In this document: positions 1 through 8,086 of the stretch, one piece after another | Layout: each line of letters begins with the position of its first letter | Numbering within the stretch: position 1 is the first letter of the stretch | Assembly: GCA_947475475.1 (NCBI GenBank) | Contig: CANJOG010000043.1 | Coordinates: forward strand, 1-10,075 | DNA: 10,075 nucleotides | Direction: 5' to 3' | Origin: Acetobacteraceae bacterium | GTDB taxonomy: Bacteria; Pseudomonadota; Alphaproteobacteria; Acetobacterales; Acetobacteraceae | The notes under the pieces: generated by a model | The model's input: the letters and a program-made list of their open reading frames with translations, nothing else | Told to the model about the DNA's origin: nothing | The model's database searches: none | Program-made: the position numbers and the translations under genes

Positions 1-1439
1 AATCGCGCGGGTGCATCGGTGATCTTGTGTACCGCATCCTCGAGCGAGATCAGCCCGCGCCGTACCACCGGCCCGACGAATTCGGAATAGAGTACGAAGC
101 TGTCGAGCGAATCGAGATGCGCACCGGCATCCGATGCGCCCAGAAGGGTGCGTGGATCGTTCCATAGCGCGCGGCGCTTTTCCCAGAGCGGGCCTTCATC
201 GGCGGCGGCCCCGGTCTTGAAGACGGCGCGCAATTCGTCGGCCAGCTGGATATCGAGGAAGGCCTCAACCGGCGTGACGCCGCGCTCGGCGGCGATATCG
301 GACAGCACGCGGCCTTCGAGAGATGTTAGCTCCGGATTGGTGACATTCTCGACGAGGAAATTGGCGAAGTCGAAGACATGCCGCCTGCCATTCTCCTCCA
401 CATCCTGCATCAGCATGGCGCGGGTGGCGGGATCGGCCATGCCGTGCACCACATGCTCGCGCGGATGGGCCAGGAAGGCACGCCATTCCGGCAGGATGTT
501 GAAGCCGAGGAAGTTCATGGTGATGCGCACGATTTGCGGGATCGGCAACACCAGCGCCACAACCTTGGCTCCTTGCGTGGCCGCGTAATCCGAGGCGTCG
601 AGGCGCTGCTTGATGGCATCGTCGCCAATACCTGTGCCGATAGAGAGCACATTCCAGTTCAGCGGCTTTTGCGCCGCCTTGGACATCGCCACCATCACAT
701 CGATCGAGGCCTGCGGAAAGAAGGGCTGAGAGCCGGCGATGAATTCCAGCATGGTGCCGGGATGGTCGCGCAGCGTGGAGGCCAACTCCACCAGCTCGCC
801 ATGCTCGGCAAAGCGCGAGGGCACCGGATTGCCCTGGTGGTCGGCATGGGCATGGCCCCAGGAGGAGGAAAAGCCGAGCGCGCCCTCGCTCACCGATTGG
901 TCGACCAGTGCCCGCATGGTGGCGATTTCCGCCTCGGTCGCGGCGCGGCGCCAGTCATCGCCCATGACCAGCCGGCGGATGGTTGAATGGCCGGCCAGGA
1001 AGCCGACATTCAGCCCGACCTTGCCGTCCAGCAAGTCCAGCCAGTCGCCGAAGCCAGACCAGGTGATGTTCAGCCCTTCGCGCAGGCTCTCCACCGGCAT
1101 GCCTTCGACGGTGGCCAGCATCTGGATAACGTAATCGGCGCTGGAGGGTGCGATCGGCGCGATGGTGAAGCCGCAATTGCCGCCAAGCACGGTGGTGACG
1201 CCATGCAGAGAGGAGGGCGTCAGCGCCGGGTCCCACATGATCTGGGCGTCGTAATGCGTGTGGACATCGATGAAGCCGGGGGCGACCACCTTGCCCGTCG
1301 CGTCGATGGTCTCGCGCGCGGCCTCGGTCACGGTGCCGATGGCGGCGATCCGGCCATCCTTGATGCCAATATCGGCCTGACGGCGCGCAGCGCCCGTGCC
1401 ATCGATGAGCATGCCGCCACGAATGACGCAATCGAGCAT
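1..1439 (-). CDS. Amidohydrolase, N-acyl-D-amino-acid deacylase-like (3' end cut by window edge)
   Basis: Metal-dependent hydrolase of the amidohydrolase superfamily, in the group usually annotated as N-acyl-D-amino-acid deacylase/D-aminoacylase. The 479 visible residues start at an ATG preceded by GGAGG with 5-nt spacing. An urease-like N-terminal beta segment (1-55) leads into the metal motif FIDVHTHYDAQ with H60 and H62. Next comes NCGF (88-91), where C89 matches the bridging cysteine of D-aminoacylases, and late in the protein GASDAGAH (434-441), where D437 is the expected catalytic and metal aspartate. The characteristic second and third histidine motifs of characterised D-aminoacylases (THMR-like, SHHK-like) are not evident; NWNVLSIG (261-268) lies in that region. 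The substrate is therefore uncertain: an N-acyl-D-amino acid, or another cyclic or acyl amide. There is no signal peptide, so it is probably cytoplasmic. It follows ilvA on the same strand after 109 nt and may be its distal operon partner. The C-terminus, perhaps 100 residues, lies outside the window. Confidence 0.85.
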   Translation of the reverse strand, partial: MLDCVIRGGMLIDGTGAARRQADIGIKDGRIAAIGTVTEAARETIDATGKVVAPGFIDVHTHYDAQIMWDPALTPSSLHGVTTVLGGNCGFTIAPIAPSSADYVIQMLATVEGMPVESLREGLNITWSGFGDWLDLLDGKVGLNVGFLAGHSTIRRLVMGDDWRRAATEAEIATMRALVDQSVSEGALGFSSSWGHAHADHQGNPVPSRFAEHGELVELASTLRDHPGTMLEFIAGSQPFFPQASIDVMVAMSKAAQKPLNWNVLSIGTGIGDDAIKQRLDASDYAATQGAKVVALVLPIPQIVRITMNFLGFNILPEWRAFLAHPREHVVHGMADPATRAMLMQDVEENGRRHVFDFANFLVENVTNPELTSLEGRVLSDIAAERGVTPVEAFLDIQLADELRAVFKTGAAADEGPLWEKRRALWNDPRTLLGASDAGAHLDSLDSFVLYSEFVGPVVRRGLISLEDAVHKITDAPAR

Positions 1440-1492
1440 GGTGTCCTCCAATGTCATCGGCGGCCTCTTGCGGACCGTCATGTGCAGCAAGG

Positions 1493-1519
1493 CGCAGGTT
1501 AGGTTGAACCCACCCTACG
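1493..1519 (-). other. Imperfect hairpin between ilvA and the amidohydrolase gene
   Basis: A 27-nt inverted repeat lies in the 109-nt gap, 30 nt after the ilvA stop. Read as minus-strand RNA it can pair 11 of 12 stem positions around a 3-nt loop. Two of those are G-U wobbles and one position is a G-A mismatch. The wobbles pair only in RNA of the coding strand; on the plus strand they become A-C mismatches. No U tract follows, so it is not a standard intrinsic terminator. It could be an mRNA processing or stability element, a weak attenuator, or chance. Confidence 0.35.
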
Positions 1520-1548
1520 ACCGCTTTGGTAAACTCGCCAACCCCGTC

Positions 1549-2745
1549 TCAGACGCGGCGGACGACGTAGACTTCTTCCAGCGAGGCCAGAACTTCATTG
1601 GCATGCGCGGCATCGCGCGCCTCCACCATCACCTCGAGTTCCGCCGCCTTCACGCTTTCGGAGGCGAACAGGCGCTGGTGCAGCACCTCGATGATATTGC
1701 CGCCCAGATCGCCAATGCGGCGGGAGATATCGGCCAGCACGCCCGGACGGTCGGGAATGTCCAGATGCAGGCGCAGCATCCGCCCGTCGCGCAGCATGTT
1801 CCGCTGCAACACCATCGAGAGAATACGTGCATCGATATTGCCGCCGGTCACCGGCACGGCAACGCGCTTGCCCGCGAACATCTTGGGGAAGGCCAGCAGC
1901 GCGGCCAGCCCCGCCGCCCCGGCGCCCTCGGCGACAACCTTGGCACCCTCGGCGAGCAGGCCGACGGCCTCCTCGATGGCATATTCCGGCACCACGATGA
2001 TATCGCGGACGTATTTGCGAATGACTTCCAGCGGCTGCTCGCCCACTTCCTGGACGGCAATGCCCTCGGCAATGGTTGGACCGCCGACGCGCACCGGCAC
2101 GTTGTCCAGCCGTTGCTTCATGGCCGGATAGGCGGCCACTTCCACGCCGTAGATCTCGATCCCCGGCCGCATCGCCGCTGCCGCCACCGCGCAGCCGGCG
2201 ACCAGGCCGCCGCCGCCCACCGGGATCAGCAGCACATCCTGCTCCGGCGCATCCTGCAGCATTTCCAGCGCCAGCGTGCCCTGCCCGGCCATGATAGCGG
2301 GATCGTCATAGGGATGGATGAACACCATCCCATGCTCGCGGGAGAGTGCCATCGCATGGTTGGCGGCTTCGATCAGTTGCTCGCCATGCAGCACGACGTC
2401 GGCACCCCAGCCGCGGGTGCGCGTCACTTTCGTCGTGGGCGTGAATTTCGGCATCACGATGGTGGCCTTGATGCCGAGCAGCGAGGCATGCCGCGCCACA
2501 GCCTGGGCATGATTGCCGGCCGACATGGCGACAACGCCGCGCGCGCGTTCCTCCGCACTCAGCAACGCGAGGCGATTGGCCGCCCCACGCTCCTTGAAGG
2601 CGCCGGTGGCCTGGAGATGGTCCAGCTTGAGCGTGACGTCGCAGCCGGTCGCCTTGGAGAGCGACTGCGACGGCAAAGTGGGCGTACGCAGAACCCGCCC
2701 GGCAATCCTGCCGGCAGCGGCCTCGACATCGGCAAAGCTGATCAT
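1549..2745 (-). CDS. ilvA: Threonine ammonia-lyase (threonine dehydratase), PLP-dependent, with ACT domain
   Basis: Converts L-threonine to 2-oxobutanoate and ammonia with PLP, the entry step to isoleucine; it may also act on serine. The 398-residue protein is a fold-type II PLP enzyme. The Schiff-base lysine is K51 in TGAFKERGA, the substrate loop is SAGNHAQ (75-81), the phosphate-binding glycine loop is GGGG (177-180), and TGGN is at 300-303. A single C-terminal ACT domain (about 325-398) begins LRLHLDIPDRPGVLADIS. The length and single ACT domain fit the roughly 400-residue form, not the 500-residue E. coli IlvA with its larger regulatory domain. A catabolic (TdcB-like) role is therefore possible. 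The ACT domain suggests allosteric control by an amino acid; the ligand is unknown. The ATG chosen lies 7 nt past the greA stop, with a TGAGG ribosome site overlapping that stop, so translation is probably coupled to greA. An in-frame ATG at 2823 lies inside greA and would add 26 non-conserved residues. Confidence 0.93.
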   Translation of the reverse strand: MISFADVEAAAGRIAGRVLRTPTLPSQSLSKATGCDVTLKLDHLQATGAFKERGAANRLALLSAEERARGVVAMSAGNHAQAVARHASLLGIKATIVMPKFTPTTKVTRTRGWGADVVLHGEQLIEAANHAMALSREHGMVFIHPYDDPAIMAGQGTLALEMLQDAPEQDVLLIPVGGGGLVAGCAVAAAAMRPGIEIYGVEVAAYPAMKQRLDNVPVRVGGPTIAEGIAVQEVGEQPLEVIRKYVRDIIVVPEYAIEEAVGLLAEGAKVVAEGAGAAGLAALLAFPKMFAGKRVAVPVTGGNIDARILSMVLQRNMLRDGRMLRLHLDIPDRPGVLADISRRIGDLGGNIIEVLHQRLFASESVKAAELEVMVEARDAAHANEVLASLEEVYVVRRV

Positions 2746-2752
2746 GTCTGCC

Positions 2753-3226
2753 TCAGATGAACTTGACGCCGAGAATCTCGTAGGACCGGTCGCCACCGGG
2801 GGCGGGGACGGAAATAGTGTCACCCACCTTCTTGCCGATCAGCGCCTTGGCCAGCGGTGAGGTAATCGAGATTCGCGCCTGCTTGAGGTCTGCCTCATGC
2901 AGGCCGACGAGCTGATAGGTGGCTTCCTTGTCGGTCTCTTCATCGACCAGATGCACATGGGCGCCGAACTTCACCTGGTCGCCCGACAGGGTCGACGGGT
3001 CGATCACCTCGACGGCGCTGATGATGCTTTCCAGCTCCTCGACGCGGCCTTCAAGGAAGGACTGGCGCTCGCGGGCGGCATGATACTCGGCGTTTTCGGA
3101 CAGATCGCCATGGCTGCGCGCTTCGGCGATCGCCCGGATAACGGCCGGACGTTCAACCGATCTGAGGTGGCGCAACTCGTCCTCCAACCGCTTTAGCCCG
3201 GGGGCGGTCATCGGGAATTTCTGCAA
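2753..3226 (-). CDS. greA: Transcription elongation factor GreA (TTG start)
   Basis: Rescues backtracked RNA polymerase by inserting its coiled coil into the secondary channel and stimulating cleavage of the RNA 3' end. The 157 residues match the usual GreA length. An N-terminal antiparallel coiled coil (about 1-75) carries the tip motif GDLSENAEY, with acidic D41 and E44 at the same positions as the catalytic tip residues of E. coli GreA. The FKBP-like C-terminal domain (about 83-157) includes ISITSPLAKALIGKKVGD. The start is a TTG with GAGGA 7 nt upstream, and it yields MQKFPMT, similar to the MEKxPMT N-terminus common in this family. The first ATG, five codons later, is too far from that ribosome site. 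The gene heads a likely greA-ilvA(-amidohydrolase) unit and lies on the same strand as carAB. Confidence 0.96.
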   Translation of the reverse strand: MQKFPMTAPGLKRLEDELRHLRSVERPAVIRAIAEARSHGDLSENAEYHAARERQSFLEGRVEELESIISAVEVIDPSTLSGDQVKFGAHVHLVDEETDKEATYQLVGLHEADLKQARISITSPLAKALIGKKVGDTISVPAPGGDRSYEILGVKFI

Positions 3227-3263
3227 GGCGCAATCCTCGAACAGATACGTTGAGTAGACGGGT

Positions 3264-3291
3264 AGCTTAGACGAGCCGGAAGGCTAGGCAA
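3264..3291 (-). promoter_or_regulatory. Weak candidate promoter for greA
   Basis: On the minus strand TTGCCT (3286-3291) and TAAGCT (3264-3269) are separated by 16 bp and lie about 40 nt before the greA TTG. The -35-like box keeps TTG and the -10-like box matches 3 of 6 consensus bases. A second -35-like TTGACG is at 3308-3313 but has no good -10 partner. The call rests mainly on position. Confidence 0.2.
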
Positions 3292-3433
3292 CAATATGTG
3301 GCTGGACCGTCAACGAGACTGGCCGGGGCGAGGCGGGCACAGACTGCCCTACCCGCACGGTTGCGCTCCTGTGCGGCCAGTGCGGCCCCACGCAGACACA
3401 GCTCAGCCACGCAAACAGCAAACGCCCCAGCTA

Positions 3434-3453
3434 CCCGCCGGCGCGGGGGCGCC
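3434..3453 (-). terminator. GC-rich hairpin after carB, possible terminator
   Basis: Starting 12 nt after the carB stop are two overlapping, mutually exclusive hairpins: GGCGC-N4-GCGCC (3440-3453) and CCCGC-N4-GCGGG (3434-3447), each with a 5-bp stem and 4-nt loop. No T-rich run follows on the minus strand, so it would be an atypical intrinsic terminator or simply a 3'-end stabilising structure. Confidence 0.3.
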
Positions 3454-3464
3454 ACCGAGGCCTG

Positions 3465-6400
3465 CTAGAACGAACCGCGAAAATACGACTGGAGCGGCGC
3501 GACTTCAAGTGTGCCCGATTTCAGGGCCGCGATGGCATGCACCGCCGCCCGTGCGCCGGCAATCGTCGTGTAATGCGGCACCCCGTGCATCAGCGCCGAA
3601 CGGCGGATGTCGAAGCTGTCCGCCACCGATTGCGGGCCAGACGCCGTATTGATCACCAGCTGGATCTCGCCGGAGCGGATGGCGTCCACGCAATGCGGCC
3701 GGCCTTCCAGCACCTTGTTGACCACGCGGACCTCCAGCCCGGCCTCGCGGATGCGCGCCGCCGTGCCCTTGGTGGCCCGCAGCGCGAAACCCATCTCGGC
3801 GAGCCGGCGGGCAGCCTGGACCATCACCGTCTTGTCGGCGTCCTTCACCGACAGGAAGGCAGTGCCGGACATCGGCAGCTTCACTCCCGCACCGAGCTGG
3901 CTTTTGGCGAAAGCGCGCTCGAAGCTGGAATCGAGCCCCATCACCTCGCCGGTGGACTTCATTTCCGGGCCGAGGATGGTGTCCACGTTCTGGAACCGGG
4001 CGAAGGGGAATACCGCTTCCTTCACCGCCACATGCGGCGCGATCGCCTGGTCGTCGAGCGAGAATTCGGAGAGCTTGGCACCCGCCATCACCCGCGCGCC
4101 AATCTTGGCCACCGGAACCCCCGTCGCCTTGGCGACGAAGGGCACCGTGCGCGAGGCGCGGGGATTGACCTCCAGCACATACACCGCCTGGTCCTTGATG
4201 GCGTATTGCACGTTCATCAGGCCGACGACGCGCAGCGCCTTGGCCATCGATTCCGTCTGCGCCTTCAGCTCCGTTACCATGGCCGGGGCCAGCGTATAGG
4301 GCGGCAGCGAGCAGGCTGAGTCGCCAGAGTGGATGCCGGCTTCCTCGATATGCTCCATGACGCCGGCGACGTAGACCGTCTCGCCATCGGAGATGCAGTC
4401 AACATCGACCTCGATCGCATCGTTCAGATAGCGGTCGATCAGCACGGGATTATCGCCCGAGACCTGCACCGCCTCACGCATGTAGCGCGTGACGCCATTG
4501 CGGTCATAGACGATTTCCATGGCGCGGCCGCCGAGCACATAGCTCGGGCGGATCACCACCGGATAGCCGATCCGCTCGGCAATGGTCTCGGCTTCCGCGG
4601 CCGAGCGCGCAATGCCGTTTTCCGGCTGGCGCAGGCCGAGCTTTTGCAGAAGTTGCTGGAAGCGCTCGCGGTCTTCGGCAATGTCGATGGCATCTGCGGT
4701 TGTGCCAAGGATCGGGATATTCGCGGCCGCCAGCGCCTGGGAGAGCTTCAGCGGCGTCTGGCCGCCATATTGCACGATGCAGCCGAGCACGGTGCCGTTG
4801 GTCTGCTCGCGGTGCACCAGCTCAACGACATCCTCATTGGTCAGCGGCTCAAAATACAGCCGGTCCGAGGTGTCGTAATCGGTGCTGACCGTCTCCGGAT
4901 TGCAGTTGACCATGATGGTCTCGAATCCAGCCTCCCGGAGCGCATAGGCCGCGTGCACACAGCAATAATCGAATTCGATGCCCTGGCCGATGCGGTTCGG
5001 GCCGCCACCGAGAATCACCACCTTCTGGCGGTCGGTCGGGTCGGATTCGCACACCGGCGTGCCGTAGCCGCCCTCATAGGTCGAATACATATAGGGCGTG
5101 GCCGAGGCGAATTCGGCGGCGCAGGTATCGATGCGCTTATAGACCGGATGCACGCCGTGGCTGTTGCGATAGTCCCGCACCTGGTCAGCGGTCCGGCCGG
5201 TCAACTGGCCGAGGCGCGTGTCCGAGAAGCCCATCGCCTTGAGCCGGCGCAGCGCCAGCGCATCGCGCGGCAGGCCGGAAGAGGCAACGACGCGCTCCGC
5301 ATCGACGATCTTTTCCAGCTCGCGCAGGAACCAGGGATCGAACTTGCTGGCGGCATGAATATCCTCGACCGACAGCCCGGCGCGCAAAGCCTGTGCCGCC
5401 ATCAGCAGGCGCTCCGGCTTCGGCGAGGACAGAGCGGCGCGGAAAGCATCATGCGTGCCGTCACCAGGAATTTCCACTTCATCGAGGCCGGACAGGCCGG
5501 TCTCCATGGAGCGCAGGCCCTTCTGCAAGGCCTCCGCAAAGCTTCGGCCAATCGCCATCGCCTCGCCCACCGATTTCATGCTGGTGGTCAGTAGCGCCGG
5601 CGTGCCCTTGAACTTCTCGAAGGTGAAGCGCGGGATCTTCACCACCACATAATCGATGGTCGGCTCGAAACTGGCCGGCGTCACGCGGGTGATGTCGTTA
5701 TCCAGCTCGTCCAGCGTGTAGCCGACGGCCAGCTTGGCCGCGATCTTGGCAATCGGGAAACCGGTCGCTTTGGAGGCCAGCGCGGAGGAGCGCGAGACGC
5801 GCGGATTCATCTCGATGACGACCATGCGGCCATCGGCGGGATTGACCGCGAATTGCACGTTCGATCCGCCGGTATCGACGCCGATCTTGCGCAGGCAGGC
5901 AATCGAGGCATCGCGCATGCGCTGGTATTCGCGATCGGTCAGCGTCAGCGCCGGCGCCACGGTGACGGAGTCACCCGTGTGGATGCCCATCGGATCGACG
6001 TTCTCGATGGAGCAGACGATGATGCAGTTATCCGCGCTGTCGCGGACCACCTCCATCTCGAATTCCTTCCAGCCCAGCACCGATTCTTCAATCAGCACTT
6101 CATCGGTCGGCGAGGCTTCGATTCCGGAGGAGACGATCTGCTCGAACTCTTCCTTGTTATAGGCAATGCCGCCGCCGGTGCCGCCAAGCGTGAAGCTCGG
6201 GCGGATCACCGCCGGCAGGCCGACAATGGCCAGCGCCGCGCGTGCCTCGGCCATATTATGTGCAATGGCGCTCATCGGGCTTTCGATGCCGATTTCAGAC
6301 ATGGCATCGCGGAATTTCAGCCGGTCCTCGGCGCGGTCGATCACATCGGCCTTGGCACCGATCAGCTCGACGCCGAGGCGTTCCAGCGCACCGGATTTCG

Positions 6401-6707
6401 CCAGCGCCATCGCCGTGTTCAGTGCCGTCTGCCCGCCCATGGTCGGCAGGATCGCATCCGGCCGCTCACGCAGGATGATCTTCTCGACCACTTCCGGCGT
6501 GATCGGCTCGATATAGGTGGCGTCCGCCAAGCCAGGATCGGTCATGATCGTGGCCGGATTGGAATTGACCAGAATGACGCGATAGCCCTCGGCGCGCAGC
6601 GCCTTGCAGGCCTGAGCGCCCGAATAGTCGAATTCGCAGGCCTGGCCGATCACAATCGGGCCGGCGCCAATGATCAGGATCGACTTGATGTCTGTACGAC
6701 GGGGCAT
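3465..6707 (-). CDS. carB: Carbamoyl-phosphate synthase large subunit
   Basis: Makes carbamoyl phosphate from bicarbonate, two ATP and ammonia channelled from CarA; the product feeds arginine and pyrimidine synthesis. It is full length at 1080 residues. The domains in order are the first ATP-grasp half (1-400, carboxyphosphate), the oligomerisation domain (about 401-555), the second ATP-grasp half (about 563-940, carbamoyl phosphate) and the MGS-like allosteric domain (about 948-1080). The ATP-site residues of E. coli CarB recur at identical numbers: R129, R169, E215, E299 and N301. In the MGS domain T979, T982, K998 and N1020 align with the E. coli UMP contacts T974, T977, K993 and N1015, so feedback inhibition by UMP is likely kept. 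The ATG lies 4 nt after the carA stop. Its ribosome site GGAGG is formed by the last codons of carA, indicating translational coupling and matched subunit output. Confidence 0.98.
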   Translation of the reverse strand: MPRRTDIKSILIIGAGPIVIGQACEFDYSGAQACKALRAEGYRVILVNSNPATIMTDPGLADATYIEPITPEVVEKIILRERPDAILPTMGGQTALNTAMALAKSGALERLGVELIGAKADVIDRAEDRLKFRDAMSEIGIESPMSAIAHNMAEARAALAIVGLPAVIRPSFTLGGTGGGIAYNKEEFEQIVSSGIEASPTDEVLIEESVLGWKEFEMEVVRDSADNCIIVCSIENVDPMGIHTGDSVTVAPALTLTDREYQRMRDASIACLRKIGVDTGGSNVQFAVNPADGRMVVIEMNPRVSRSSALASKATGFPIAKIAAKLAVGYTLDELDNDITRVTPASFEPTIDYVVVKIPRFTFEKFKGTPALLTTSMKSVGEAMAIGRSFAEALQKGLRSMETGLSGLDEVEIPGDGTHDAFRAALSSPKPERLLMAAQALRAGLSVEDIHAASKFDPWFLRELEKIVDAERVVASSGLPRDALALRRLKAMGFSDTRLGQLTGRTADQVRDYRNSHGVHPVYKRIDTCAAEFASATPYMYSTYEGGYGTPVCESDPTDRQKVVILGGGPNRIGQGIEFDYCCVHAAYALREAGFETIMVNCNPETVSTDYDTSDRLYFEPLTNEDVVELVHREQTNGTVLGCIVQYGGQTPLKLSQALAAANIPILGTTADAIDIAEDRERFQQLLQKLGLRQPENGIARSAAEAETIAERIGYPVVIRPSYVLGGRAMEIVYDRNGVTRYMREAVQVSGDNPVLIDRYLNDAIEVDVDCISDGETVYVAGVMEHIEEAGIHSGDSACSLPPYTLAPAMVTELKAQTESMAKALRVVGLMNVQYAIKDQAVYVLEVNPRASRTVPFVAKATGVPVAKIGARVMAGAKLSEFSLDDQAIAPHVAVKEAVFPFARFQNVDTILGPEMKSTGEVMGLDSSFERAFAKSQLGAGVKLPMSGTAFLSVKDADKTVMVQAARRLAEMGFALRATKGTAARIREAGLEVRVVNKVLEGRPHCVDAIRSGEIQLVINTASGPQSVADSFDIRRSALMHGVPHYTTIAGARAAVHAIAALKSGTLEVAPLQSYFRGSF

Positions 6708-6711
6708 CGGA

Positions 6712-8070
6712 TCAACCCTCCATCAGCTTGGTGAAGCGCTGGAACAGATAATGTGAGTCGGACGGGCCGGGGCTCGCCTCGGGATGGTACTGCACGGAGA
6801 AAACCGGCTTGCCATCCAGCGCGAGTCCCTCATTGGAGCCGTCGAACAGACTCACATGCGTGATCGTCACGCCGGCTGGCAGCGTCTTCTCATCCACCGC
6901 AAAGCCGTGATTCTGGCTGGTGATTTCCACACGGCCGGTGGTGAGATCTTTCACCGGCTGATTGGCGCCACGATGGCCACGCGCCATCTTGTAGGTCTTG
7001 GCACCGAGTGCGGTGGCGAGCAGCTGGTGGCCGAGGCAGATGCCGAAGATCGGCTTGCCTGAGGCGAGCACGCCCTGGATCGCCGGCACCGCATAGTCCG
7101 CCGTCGCCGCCGGATCGCCGGGGCCGTTGGAGAGGAACACGCCGTCCGGATTGTGCTTGAGGATATCAGCAGCCGTCGCCGTCGCCGGCACCACGATCAC
7201 CTGGCAGCCAGCTTTGACGAGGCAGCGCAGGATATTGCGCTTGGCGCCGTAATCGACAGCCACAACCTTGAATTTCGGCGATTCCTGGCGGCCGAAACCG
7301 GTGCCCCAGACCCATTCGCCTTCGGTCCACTCATATTCCTCGGTGCAGGAGACTTCGCGGGCGAGATCCATGCCCACCAGACCCGGCCAGGCGGCGGCGC
7401 GGGCGACGAGCTCGGCGGTATCGATCTGGCCGTCCGCGGGGAAGCAGATAATGCCGTTCGGCGCGCCGCCATCGCGGATGCGGGCGGTGAGCGCGCGGGT
7501 ATCGACGCCGGCAATACCGGGCATGTTGCGCGCCCGCAGCCAATCATTCAGATGCGCCGCCGAGCGCCAGTTGGACGGGTCGGTAATGTCCTGCTTGATC
7601 ACCAGACCACGCGCGAAGGGGGCGGCGGCCTCCATATCCTCGCTATTCGTGCCGGTATTGCCGATATGGGGGAAGGTGAAGGTGATGATCTGCCCAGCGA
7701 AGGACGGATCGGTCAGCGTCTCCTGATAGCCGGCCATGCCGGTATTGAAACAGACCTCGCCGACAGCGCCATCGGTATGGGCGCCAATGCCGGCACCCCA
7801 GAACACGCTGCCATCGCCCAGCACAATCACGGCGGTCGCACCGGCCGGGCGCGGGGCCAGATGGCCGGGATCGATCTCGCTCACCTGCGGCGAGCCGGGC
7901 ATATCGGCAAAGCCGAGGCCGGTCGCGGCGAGCAGAGCGGGCCAATGCTTGGCGGGAATGGCGCGGGACTGGCGCCATTTGCGGATCGCCTCGGTTCCAA
8001 CGCCGGCGAGCCTGGCGGCGGCATCGATGCCGCCCAGCCGCTCGATGATTTCGTCCACGGAAATGGCCAT
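6712..8070 (-). CDS. carA: Carbamoyl-phosphate synthase small subunit with N-terminal HTH domain
   Basis: Glutaminase subunit: hydrolyses glutamine and passes ammonia to CarB. The CarA part is complete. The small-chain domain starts near residue 79 (TAVIVLGDGSVF, then GEVCFNTGMAGYQETLTDP), and the class I amidotransferase domain spans about 268-450 with nucleophile C345 in GICLGHQ and the H429/E431 pair in YHPEASPGP. The N-terminus is unusual. The ATG at 8070 has a perfect AGGAGG 5 nt upstream and gives 452 residues, where most CarA proteins have about 380-400. The extra 78 residues begin with a compact helix-turn-helix (about 4-50: VDEIIERLGG, AARLAGVGTEAIRKWRQ, IPAKHWPALL) resembling Cro/CI-type HTH proteins, then a linker. 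Internal starts, such as ATG at codon 57, have no ribosome site. An in-frame ATG at 8250 would add 60 more residues of non-conserved leader and is disfavoured. The HTH suggests DNA binding or a scaffold role; neither is shown. Confidence 0.95.
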   Translation of the reverse strand: MAISVDEIIERLGGIDAAARLAGVGTEAIRKWRQSRAIPAKHWPALLAATGLGFADMPGSPQVSEIDPGHLAPRPAGATAVIVLGDGSVFWGAGIGAHTDGAVGEVCFNTGMAGYQETLTDPSFAGQIITFTFPHIGNTGTNSEDMEAAAPFARGLVIKQDITDPSNWRSAAHLNDWLRARNMPGIAGVDTRALTARIRDGGAPNGIICFPADGQIDTAELVARAAAWPGLVGMDLAREVSCTEEYEWTEGEWVWGTGFGRQESPKFKVVAVDYGAKRNILRCLVKAGCQVIVVPATATAADILKHNPDGVFLSNGPGDPAATADYAVPAIQGVLASGKPIFGICLGHQLLATALGAKTYKMARGHRGANQPVKDLTTGRVEITSQNHGFAVDEKTLPAGVTITHVSLFDGSNEGLALDGKPVFSVQYHPEASPGPSDSHYLFQRFTKLMEG

Positions 8071-8086
8071 GCGAACCTCCTCAGAA

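Larger units (their letters stand above)
3227..3464. other. Non-coding gap between carB and greA
   Basis: This is 238 nt with no convincing gene. On the coding (minus) strand it holds GC-rich hairpins after the carB stop, the GGGCA-N5-TGCCC hairpin at 3335-3349 (inside a larger alternative GCGGG...CCCGC pairing at 3333-3356), and the upstream region of greA. Short open frames here lack ribosome sites and family resemblance. The size of the gap suggests carAB ends and a new transcript begins here. Confidence 0.6.

Noticed and set aside
1396..2760. 454-residue open frame on the plus strand opposite ilvA and the gap after it.
   Set aside because: It is rich in His, Arg and Gly as expected for an antisense shadow in high-GC DNA; it has no family resemblance and lies opposite a clear gene.
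2746..2823. Upstream extension of ilvA adding 26 residues.
   Set aside because: It lies inside greA, is low-complexity (Ser/Pro-rich) and is not family-like. The ATG at 2745 has a ribosome site at the greA stop.
3267..3455. 62-residue minus-strand open frame in the carB-greA gap.
   Set aside because: It has no ribosome site and an Arg/Ala-rich random-like sequence, and it overlaps the hairpins and the greA promoter region.
4329..6734. Long plus-strand open frames opposite carB (421 and 293 residues).
   Set aside because: They are antisense shadows of the well-conserved carB frame, with typical biased composition and no domain features.
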